DNA from: Brevundimonas sp. UBA5866
Lineage (GTDB): Bacteria; Pseudomonadota; Alphaproteobacteria; Caulobacterales; Caulobacteraceae
Reading direction: 5' to 3'
Length of the DNA stretch: 64,000 bases
Assembly (NCBI RefSeq): GCF_002432125.1
Contig: NZ_DJFS01000018.1
Location: 26,341 to 90,340 of the forward strand
Below the pieces are notes generated by a model. It did no database searches, was not told the DNA's origin, and was given only the letters and a program-made list of their open reading frames with translations. Positions 56,914 to 64,000 of the stretch are shown piece by piece; positions within the stretch are counted from its first letter, which is position 1; the number at the start of each line of letters is the position of its first letter. The position numbers and the translations under genes were made by a program.

Positions 56914-59900
56914 CTAGGCGTCAGCAGCCGGCCAGCGCAGCTTTCCACGGCCGACGCGCAAGGCTTCAACCAGCCTCGTGCTTCCAGCCAATCTGCCCCA
57001 GAAAAGGCTCGGCTTGGGATCGACAGCCGCCTTCTTGAACGCGGCGACCCGCCGGTAGTCAGGCGTCGCTAGCCAAGAACGCCCGTCACCTTCATCAGTG
57101 ACAATCCTGTAGAGGCCAGCAGGGGGCGCGCCTGCAATGTCGAGCAGGCGCTTGTACTGTTCGATCGACCACTTTTGAATACCGCCGCTGAGGGCTTCGG
57201 TGCGAAAGCGCGCCCATAGCGCCGCGGTGTTGGGCGTGGGCCAGTCGCCGGCGTCGGTATAGGCTGTGATCTCATCGGATTCGAGCCAAGCCCGCATCTC
57301 GGCGGGTGTGACGAAGACGGGCTTGGCATCCTCAATCGCCGCCATTGCAGCGCGCCGCGAGGGGAGTCCCGCCCGGATCAGCATCGACATCATGAACTGT
57401 GGGACCCCGGTTTCCACCGCGGCAGCTGCGCCGCCCGCTACCATCTCCGGTGACCAGCCGAGCGACATGCGGCGGGTACGGATGGCCTCTAGCGCCCAAA
57501 CTAGGCGATAGGTGAATGCCTCTTCAACCGTCCTCATGTTCTGCGGTCCGATCTTGGCCACGTCCTCGCCGGACACCCAACTGCGCAGGATGGCCTTCCA
57601 GTTTGCCGGAAGTGCGTTGTTCTTGTTAGGAATGAACGGGCGCATGAACAGCAGCCGTTCGCAGAGCCCCCCTAGAGCATCAATCAGTTCGTCAATGTCG
57701 CCGCTCAACGCTGCTACGTCGGCCCGGTCCAGGAGTTCGGCAAGCACGTCAGCCATAGCATCGATAGTAAGACCCGCCTCGAGGCCAACACCCATAGCGA
57801 AATGCCCGCGCCGTGCCTGCGCGGTTGTAGTCTTCCAGATTAGGTCAGCACGCGCCTCGATCACCCTCTTGTGCAACGGGGCGGCCTCCTCGTCCTCGCG
57901 GGCTATCTGGCGAGCCCACAGCGATCCCCTGAGCGCCTCATCCAACAGCTTCGGCAAATCGGAACGATCGGAATCGAGTGCTTCGATCAGACCGAACACC
58001 GTCGCATCTAGGCGCTCGACGATTTGTGAAAGGGGCTCTTCTTCGATGGTCTCTTCCGCATCACCATCGTCTTCGTCGGCGTCGTCAGGAGCAATGTCCG
58101 CATCGTTCTGTCTTGCAGCAGCCAAGCGTTCGGCCACCGAGGCTTCCTCCGTGGACGATCTCCAAGCTTCGCGAGCGTTGGCGAGGTACTCCCACGCATC
58201 ATCTCGATCCAGGACGCCCTCGCGTGACAAACGCTCGATGATCTCGGCAACGATCTGGATGAGGCCGCTTTTTAACGTGCGGGCTTTGGCAGAAGCGACC
58301 AGCTTCACCCATTCTTTCTTTCGCCAGTCGATGCTGTCAAACATGACGTGGACGATGAGGCCCTCGACGTCCACGAACGCTCGCCCCGCACGGCCAGCTA
58401 CGTTCGCAAACTCCTCACCTTTGATCTTTTCGGCCGCTCGATACAACGCGGGCACCAAGAGCACAGCGGCGTTGAGGTTAAGGCCCTGCGAGAGCGTAGG
58501 CGAAGCGACGATGACCTTCAGCACGCCGTCAGATAGGAGAGCTTCCAACTCGCGCAAAAATGGGCTCGGCAGACGGCCGTGGTGGATGGCGACGCCCTGT
58601 TTCAGGCATGCGACGGCGGGATGGTCTTCACCGAGCCACTCCTTACCGACTTCCACAGCGCGGGCGATCGATGCCTCGTCGTCCAGCAGGGAGTTTAAAT
58701 AGCCGCGCTTGCAGAGATCCACGACCTGTTTGCCGTAGCTTTCGACCCAATTCGCCTGCGTGGAAAAGATCAGGGTGCGCTTGCCCTGGTTCGCGAATTC
58801 CCACGCCGCGAACAGCGCAAGGTGCGAATTCTTGCGAGGATAGGGCTTCTTCTCCTTCCCTAGCGCAGCTTTCTCCACGACGAATTTGTCGAGGAACGGA
58901 CCGTTGTCGTCGAGGTCGAGCCGGAGCAATGCGTCCTTGCCACGCCAAGTGAGTCCACCGAAGCGCTGGCGTGTCGGGCGCCAATCGGAACGCACAGCCC
59001 CCCCGGTTCGTCGGAGCGAATCCAAGCCGTAAGATCGCTCAACTCGTCGCCGCTGGGCAGGATGGCGGATAGGCAGACGATCCGGCGGTCGGCTGCGTCG
59101 GCGCGCCGAAGCAGGCGCTGCACCAGCGTCTCATAGCGGATTTCGCGCTCGCTCGGGCCGATCATGTGGCCTTCATCCAAAACGATCAGGCCGACATCAT
59201 CGATTAGCGTCGGGTCGCTCCTCAGCGCAAAGTCGAGTTTCTCGGGGGTCGCTATGATGATTTCGCGGGTACGTAGGGCGTCTTCATCTCCGGCCGAAAG
59301 ACCACTGGCTCCGTACAGTGAGGAGACGCTGAAGCCGAGAGGTGCGAAGGTCCGCCTAAAGGACCGCTCGGTCTGCGCCGACAAGGCGCGCAGTGGCGTG
59401 ACGATCAGCACTCGTCTCGCCGATGCCAAGGTCATCAACGCGGCGATTTCTGCTACTCGCGTCTTGCCGGCGCTGGTCGGCAAGGCAACGACTAGATCGT
59501 CGGTGACGTCCGTAGAACGCTGGGCCGCTTCGCGCTGCGATGGCCAGAGCTCTACCTCGGACGTCTTGCGTGCGTATAACGAAGAGATGAACAACCGGCG
59601 CAGGACCGGATATTTTTCCTCCGTCCCCTCGGGCGGATCGGTCGGCAAGTTTTGGTGCAACGAGTGCTGCCAAAGGTCGTCGATCAGGTGGCGACAAAGG
59701 TTTGATATCCACCACAGCGGAACGTTCTCCGCGTTGTCCGCAAGGCTAACCGCTGTGTCCAGCAACTCCCGCGCGCTTTCGATCAGCTCGGGCTCACCCG
59801 TCTCAAGCGCGAAGTCAAAATAGGCAAGAGCCCGGCAGATCGTCGTGTTGAGGATGGTCGATAGGACCTCGTCAATGTCAGGCTCGTCCCCCGTTAACGC

Positions 59901-60422
59901 CACGGCGATATGCTCGTCGCTGTGCGCCTCATCGTCCAGCCACTCGCGGACGAAGCCGCGCAACTGACCAAGGTCACGCAGGATCAGGTGTCGGATCGCC
60001 GCTTCCCCCGGGGAGGCATTGAGATCTTCCGCCGCTTCTTTGAAAAGTGAATAGGCGACGGCCGAAAAGCCGGCCAAGTGGTAGGCCGCAGCAGCGATGG
60101 TGCGGCGAAATCCGCGATTAGGCGCGTCTGGGTCCTCATTTCGCACTAGAGCTTCGAACGCGTTGGCAGAGCGCTCAAACGCCTTGCCGGTCAACTCGGA
60201 GGGGCCGCCCTGAGCACGGAGAGCCATCGCTCCTCTCAGCAGGGCGAAGCCGTGCTCGGCAAGGTCGGTCTCGATGGTTGCGCCTAAAGGCGGCGCATGC
60301 GCTGGCAAAACGCCTTCCTCGCGCATCAACGACCAAGCGGTGCCGCGATAGAGGAGTCGCCCCAAGACGCCATCGACAGTCGCGTTAGCAAGGAACGCGG
60401 TCAGCTTGTCAATCGTCTCCAA
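56914..60422 (-). pseudogene. hamB: Hachiman helicase HamB, frameshifted in a run of seven G
   Basis: About 1165 codons in two frames. The first (60422 to about 58998) holds a helical N-terminus and helicase domain 1: Walker A ALPTSAGKT near residue 315, DEGH near 417, and LSAILP. It continues past 58998 only out of frame. The second (from about 59003 to 56914) resumes at AVRSDWRPTRQRFGG and carries helicase domain 2 (TLIFSTQANWVES, VASPTLSQGLNLNA, NVAGRAGRAF) and the C-terminus. The break is exactly at seven G (58998-59004); one more G would join the frames as EPGGAVRSDW. It may be an inactivating mutation, slippage-controlled expression or a sequencing error. The TTG start overlaps the hamA stop by 14 bases. 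Confidence 0.85.
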
Positions 60423-61191
60423 GATCTTCCGCCTCCTCGTACATGGCGGCCATGAAGTCCTGGTGGTCTTCGATGTGGATGTTCACGACGTACTGGTCCC
60501 GGTTGGTTCCCGTAGCTCCGAGATCCTCCTTAAGTGATGCGTGAGGGCCGTTCCCAGAAACGGTGAAGAGCATGTGGTCGATGCGATCGGCGCGCAGTGA
60601 CTTAAGGCCCACCTCGTCGCGGAGGCTACGGCCCAGCCCGTTGTCGTCCGGGTCGTTGCTCTCCAGCAGGCGGTTGGCGACGAACAACAGGGAATCGGGC
60701 GTGCAGCGGCCATTGTCGCGATTGAGCACCTTACGGGCGCTCGTCACAGTGGCCTTGCCGAGCACCTTGTTGCTCTTGGCTTCGCCTTTCAGGAGCCAGA
60801 GCTTCTCGCCGGCCCCATCGTAGCCGGCACCGATGAAGTCGTCGCCGCGCATGGCCATGTTGCGGCCGTCCTTGTAGCGAAGGCGGCGCACAGGGACGCG
60901 CAGGCCGATCTCTTCTTCCACCAGCTCGGTCGCGAGAATCTCACCAAGATCGCCGGAGCGCCCCTTGGACGTCTGCGGCAACGCTTCGCTGAGGATTTTG
61001 GCGGCGACCTTGTATCCGAGCCGATCCACATCCTCGGCGATGCGTTCGAGCCGATCGTAGTGCGAGCGGATAGTTTTGACGAGATCGTCGCGAACAACGT
61101 CGCGGCCCCCGTCCTTCTCCACATAGGTCCAGTAATGTTTGCGCTTGTCCTTCGCCTTGGTGCTGTCGCACCACTTCCCGTACAGCCCCAC
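60409..61191 (-). CDS. hamA: Hachiman nuclease HamA (DUF1837)
   Basis: About 260 residues. The DUF1837 core shows a restriction-like catalytic set: glutamate in GDLGEILATEL, aspartates in MRGDDFIGAGYDG, and E-x-K in LLKGEAKSN near residue 140. In Hachiman, HamA is the nuclease held in check by the HamB helicase and released on phage infection. GTG 61191 is favoured by GGGGAGAGG upstream; TTG 61203 is in frame. It ends inside the start of hamB, the standard hamAB order. It lies about 200 bases inside the right transposon end. Confidence 0.88.
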   Translation of the reverse strand: MGLYGKWCDSTKAKDKRKHYWTYVEKDGGRDVVRDDLVKTIRSHYDRLERIAEDVDRLGYKVAAKILSEALPQTSKGRSGDLGEILATELVEEEIGLRVPVRRLRYKDGRNMAMRGDDFIGAGYDGAGEKLWLLKGEAKSNKVLGKATVTSARKVLNRDNGRCTPDSLLFVANRLLESNDPDDNGLGRSLRDEVGLKSLRADRIDHMLFTVSGNGPHASLKEDLGATGTNRDQYVVNIHIEDHQDFMAAMYEEAEDLGDD

Positions 61192-61394
61192 GCCTCTCCC
61201 CAACTTAGCCTTGTAGCGCGTACAGGCGCTCCCTCGCCCAATTCATGCGTCAGCAGGCAAAATTGATCAACTAGAAGTAATCGGTTCCCGCCGGGACCTC
61301 ACGAGTGGCTGAACTGTAAGGCCGGAAGTTCGCAACTTCGCCAATGAGTCAAAAGCAGAAGTTGGATTCCGGTGCTAACGAGCTTAGTCGTCGA

Positions 61395-61471
61395 GAGCGC
61401 ACAAGTTCTAGGTGCGAACGATTCTTATCTAGAGCCACTCTTAACTGGTTTTGAGCCAGTTCTAAGTGGTC
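61395..61471 (-). repeat. Right-end array of TnsB-site-like repeats
   Basis: On the minus strand: GACCACTTAGAACTGGCTCA at 61471-61452 and AACCAGTTAAGAGTGGCTCT at 61450-61431, nearly abutting. A poorer match (CACCTAGAACTTGTGCGCTC) lies near 61414-61395. The dense packing contrasts with the spaced left array, the asymmetry known from Tn7. Confidence 0.75.
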
Positions 61472-61476
61472 CCGAC

Positions 61477-61482
61477 AGGGAT
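61477..61482. repeat. Target-site duplication, right copy
   Basis: AGGGAT follows the transposon end GGTCCCGAC and repeats the six bases at the left end. The tRNA 3' end begins at the next base. Confidence 0.75.
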
Positions 61483-61559
61483 TGGCGACCCTGGGAGGAC
61501 TCCAACCTCCGACCTCGGCTTTAGGAAAGCCTTGCTCTATGCAGCTGAGCTACAGGGCC
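61483..61559 (-). tRNA. tRNA-Arg (anticodon CCT)
   Basis: A 77-base cloverleaf on the minus strand. The acceptor stem is GGCCCTG with CAGGGTC, the D arm GCTC/GAGC. The anticodon loop TTCCTAA gives anticodon CCT for arginine codon AGG. The T arm GGAGG/CCTCC has loop TTGGAGT, with discriminator G and an encoded CCA at 61485-61483. The outermost anticodon-stem pair is an A-G mismatch, otherwise the fold is normal. The Tn7-like transposon ends six bases beyond it. Confidence 0.93.
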
Positions 61560-61892
61560 ACGGGGATGGTGAAGTAGTGGACCTCGGCGACGGATGGAAG
61601 CCCTTCGGGTGGGGAAGGGCGGATTTTCTGTGAAATGTGGGGGCTGTGCGGTGCGCGCGATCCACAGCGACGTGTGGTTAACCTTTGTGGTTAAGGTGCA
61701 TTAACCTACAATATCTGGTATAGAACAAATCCCGAATCGAGCGGTGTCGCTGATTCGGTCATGATTCGTTCATGCCGTGTTTTGCGGTTCGGTAACGCAT
61801 CGTTCACCAACTCCTCCAAAATCCGATTTCGTGCCTTTCTGGACAGACTTCGTTCTGGCCTTGGGGCGCGCATGTGCTAGGGCAGGCGGGTC
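61560..61892. other. Intergenic region between tRNA-Arg and the helicase gene
   Basis: About 330 bases between divergently read genes, which should hold both promoters. Several TTAA tracts lie near 61676-61706 and two GATTC (GANTC) sites near 61755-61770. No gene or clear terminator seen. Confidence 0.55.
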
Positions 61893-64000
61893 ATGAGTGA
61901 TCGTTCCACTGGCCTTGCGCCCTCGCGCATCACGGCCATCCTCGGCCCGACCAATACCGGCAAGACCCACCTGACGGTCGAGCGGATGCTGGGCCATGCG
62001 TCGGGTATGATCGGCCTGCCGCTGCGCCTGCTGGCGCGCGAGGTCTATGAGCGGATCGTCAGGATCAAGGGGGCCGCGTCGGTTGCCCTGATCACGGGCG
62101 AGGAAAAGATCGTCCCGCCGCGCCCCAGCTATTTCGTCTGTACGGTCGAGGCCATGCCCCTGGAGCGGCAGGTGGACTTCCTCGCCGTCGATGAAATCCA
62201 GTTGGTGGCCGATCCCGAGCGCGGGCATGTGTTCACCCAGCGTCTGCTGCATGCGCGCGGGCGGTTCGAGACCATGTTCCTTGGTGCGGGTACGATGGAG
62301 CCGCTGATGCGGCGGCTGGTGCCCGATGCCGAGATCGTCAGTCGCGAGCGTCTGTCGGTCCTGTCCTATGCGGGCTCCAAGAAGATCACACGCCTGCCTC
62401 GCCGTTCCGCTGTCGTCGCCTTCTCGACCGAGCGGGTTTACGCCATCGCCGAGCTGCTGCGCCGCCAAAGGGGCGGGGCGGCGGTGGTGATGGGCAGCCT
62501 TAGCCCGCGCACCCGTAACGCGCAGGTGGAGCTGTTCCAGTCGGGCGAGGTGGATTTCCTTGTCGCGACCGACGCCATCGGCATGGGCCTGAACATGGAT
62601 GTGGACCATGTGGCCTTTGCCGGGATGAGGAAGTTCGACGGACGGCGCACCCGATACCTGTATGCCCACGAGATCGCCCAGATTGCGGGCCGTGCCGGAC
62701 GGCACATGCGAAACGGCACATTCGGCGTGACCGCCGAGGCCGAGGAACTGGACGAGGACCTGATCGAGCAGATCGCCGAGCATCGCTTTGATCCGGTCGA
62801 GGCGGCGGAGTGGCGCAATGCGCGTCTGGACTTCGACACCCTGCCGGACCTGTTGCGGTCGCTGGAAAAGACGCCTGACCGTTCGGGCCTGCGGCTAACC
62901 CTGCCATCGCTGGACGAGGTGATGCTGCGCCGCCTGTCACAGGATGACGAGATCAAGAAGGTGGCCCGTTCGCGCGGGGCCTTGATGCGTCTGTGGGAGG
63001 CCTGCCAGCTGCCGGATTTCCAGAAAACCACGACGGACGAGCACGCCCGTCTGGCGAAGGAAATCTTCAGCGCCCTGACCACGGGGCATGGCCGGTTGCA
63101 GAACGACTGGATCGCGCCGCGCTTTGCCGATCTCGACCGCGAGGACGGTCAGATCGATCAGGTCTCGGCGCGTTTGGCGGGCGTGCGTACGCTGGCCTAC
63201 ATCGCCAACCGTCCCGACTGGCTGCATAATGCCAAGGAATGGGCGGAAAAGACCAAGGCGCTGGAAGAGCGCTTGAGTGACGTCCTGCACGAGAAGCTGA
63301 CGGCGCGGTTCGTGGACCGCCGCACGTCCGCCCTCATGCGGGCATTGAACGATAGCACCGAAGTCGTGGCCGGCGTGGCCGACGATGGCGAGGTGACTGT
63401 AGAGGGCGAGGTCGTCGGTCGGCTTGAAGGTGTGAAGTTCACGCCCGACGCCGGTGGTTCGGCCCTTGCGGATCGGGCGCTGCGTCAGGCAGCCACCCGT
63501 GCCGTGGCCCCCGAGATAGGACGGAGACTGAAGGTTTTGGCCAACGAACAAGACGCGGGTTTCTCGCTGGATGCGGACGGATCGGTCCGCTGGCAGGGCG
63601 CGGTGGCGGCCAAGGTCGCCAACGACGACATGTTCCACCCGCGCGTTCACCTGATCGGTGATCTGGGGGATACGGCAGCACGTGAGGCGGCGCAAAAGCG
63701 TATCGAGACCTGGCTGGCCGAAGAGGCGGGCCGTGCGATGCGCGACCTCAAGCGTCTGAAACGGGCGGTCGATGACGGTGTGCTGACCGGACTGGTGCGC
63801 GGCATCGCGTGGCAGATCGTGGAGGCGGGCGGCGTGATCTCCCGCGCCGACGTGCGCGACGATCTGGCAGCCCTGTCGCCCGAGGACCGCAAGTCGCTGG
63901 GCAAGTTCGCTATCCGCATCGGCACCTATGGTGTGTGGCTGCCGTCGGTGCTGAAACCGCGCGCCATGACCTTTGCGCGTGCCTTTGCCGCGCGCGAGGG
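61893..64000 (+). CDS. Suv3-like SF2 RNA helicase (5' part, runs off the window)
   Basis: At least 702 residues with no stop before the window end. Helicase domain 1 has Walker A GPTNTGKTH near residues 18-26, VDEIQ near 101 and LGAGTM. Domain 2 has VVMGSLSPRTRNAQ, ATDAIGMGLNMD and AQIAGRAGRHM. A long C-terminal region follows. The whole resembles alphaproteobacterial homologues of the mitochondrial degradosome helicase Suv3, which unwind RNA. GGGCAGGCGGG precedes ATG 61893. Host gene on the far side of the tRNA. Confidence 0.9.
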   Translation, partial: MSDRSTGLAPSRITAILGPTNTGKTHLTVERMLGHASGMIGLPLRLLAREVYERIVRIKGAASVALITGEEKIVPPRPSYFVCTVEAMPLERQVDFLAVDEIQLVADPERGHVFTQRLLHARGRFETMFLGAGTMEPLMRRLVPDAEIVSRERLSVLSYAGSKKITRLPRRSAVVAFSTERVYAIAELLRRQRGGAAVVMGSLSPRTRNAQVELFQSGEVDFLVATDAIGMGLNMDVDHVAFAGMRKFDGRRTRYLYAHEIAQIAGRAGRHMRNGTFGVTAEAEELDEDLIEQIAEHRFDPVEAAEWRNARLDFDTLPDLLRSLEKTPDRSGLRLTLPSLDEVMLRRLSQDDEIKKVARSRGALMRLWEACQLPDFQKTTTDEHARLAKEIFSALTTGHGRLQNDWIAPRFADLDREDGQIDQVSARLAGVRTLAYIANRPDWLHNAKEWAEKTKALEERLSDVLHEKLTARFVDRRTSALMRALNDSTEVVAGVADDGEVTVEGEVVGRLEGVKFTPDAGGSALADRALRQAATRAVAPEIGRRLKVLANEQDAGFSLDADGSVRWQGAVAAKVANDDMFHPRVHLIGDLGDTAAREAAQKRIETWLAEEAGRAMRDLKRLKRAVDDGVLTGLVRGIAWQIVEAGGVISRADVRDDLAALSPEDRKSLGKFAIRIGTYGVWLPSVLKPRAMTFARAFAARE

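Larger units (their letters stand above)
33866..61476. mobile_element. Tn7-like transposon (about 27.6 kb) at tRNA-Arg(CCT)
   Basis: The two ends are inverted copies: GTCGGGACCACTTA inward from 33866 and the same on the opposite strand inward from 61476. Each end continues into an array of 20-base repeats, as TnsB sites do in Tn7. AGGGAT flanks both ends. Inside are tnsA, tnsB, tnsC and tniQ as one coupled operon, left cargo of stress and repair genes (34-48.8 kb) and right cargo with a HEPN-like gene and Hachiman (55.3-61.2 kb). The right end stops just past the 3' end of a tRNA-Arg gene, so that gene is the probable attachment site read by the TniQ protein. Base composition of the cargo and transposition genes is visibly less GC-rich than the flanks. 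No CRISPR or cas gene is present, so it is not an RNA-guided type. Confidence 0.9.

Noticed and set aside
33866..61476. CRISPR-associated (RNA-guided) Tn7-like transposon
   Set aside because: No cas gene, no repeat-spacer array and a single TniQ; the attachment site is the tRNA gene, so fixed-site targeting is the simpler reading.
61676..61706. CtrA-like TTAA pairs upstream of the helicase
   Set aside because: The spacings are 9 and 6 bases rather than 7, so neither matches the full CtrA site.
61770..62783. Minus-strand frames over the right flank (also 62937-63695)
   Set aside because: Shadows of the Suv3-like helicase, which is open on the plus strand to the window end and has conserved motifs.

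Overview
The window reads as chromosomal DNA of a GC-rich alphaproteobacterium. A member of the Caulobacterales (Brevundimonas-like) is the best guess. The basis is the TonB-dependent receptors, a Suv3-like helicase, an EcfG-type promoter (GGAAC-N16-CGTT) and the overall gene style; this is inference, with no marker gene to prove it.

Host region, 1-33.86 kb: the tail of a TonB-dependent receptor; a secreted amidohydrolase; an Hsp70-like ATPase; leuA, preceded by a candidate leucine-codon leader peptide; a DUF4105 membrane protein; a Tat-exported PhoD-like phosphatase; a cyclopropane-fatty-acid synthase; an operon of a DUF4153/DUF4173-type membrane protein, a response regulator and a histidine kinase; a Crp/Fnr regulator; a four-gene phosphorelay (CHASE3-GAF hybrid kinase with three receivers, CheR, CheB and a receiver-kinase) behind a perfect EcfG-type promoter; and a thiolase. 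A tightly coupled three-gene operon follows: a 1981-residue DUF4011/Upf1-like helicase with a Vsr-like nuclease domain, an SbcD-like phosphoesterase and an SbcC/YhaN-like ATPase. It looks like a nucleic-acid-processing or anti-phage system. Next comes a broken TonB receptor pseudogene.

Mobile region, about 33.87-61.48 kb: a complete Tn7-like transposon inserted a few bases past the 3' end of a tRNA-Arg(CCT) gene. Its ends are inverted (GTCGGGACCACTTA), carry arrays of TnsB-site-like repeats, and are flanked by the direct repeat AGGGAT. The transposition operon is tnsA-tnsB-tnsC-tniQ (54.6-48.8 kb, minus strand), each gene overlapping the next. The left cargo is a stress and DNA-repair set: ligD, ku, topoisomerase IB, an SDR, the TIGR02587/TIGR02588 membrane pair, several very small proteins, an operon of ATP-grasp ligase, QEGLA-motif protein and N-formylglutamate amidohydrolase, an SRPBCC protein and a zinc alcohol dehydrogenase. 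The right cargo is defence-like: an ApeA/HEPN-like protein and a Hachiman system (hamA-hamB), with hamB frameshifted in a run of seven G.

After the transposon come the tRNA-Arg gene and the 5' part of a Suv3-like RNA helicase that runs off the window. No CRISPR array, rRNA or plasmid origin was seen.
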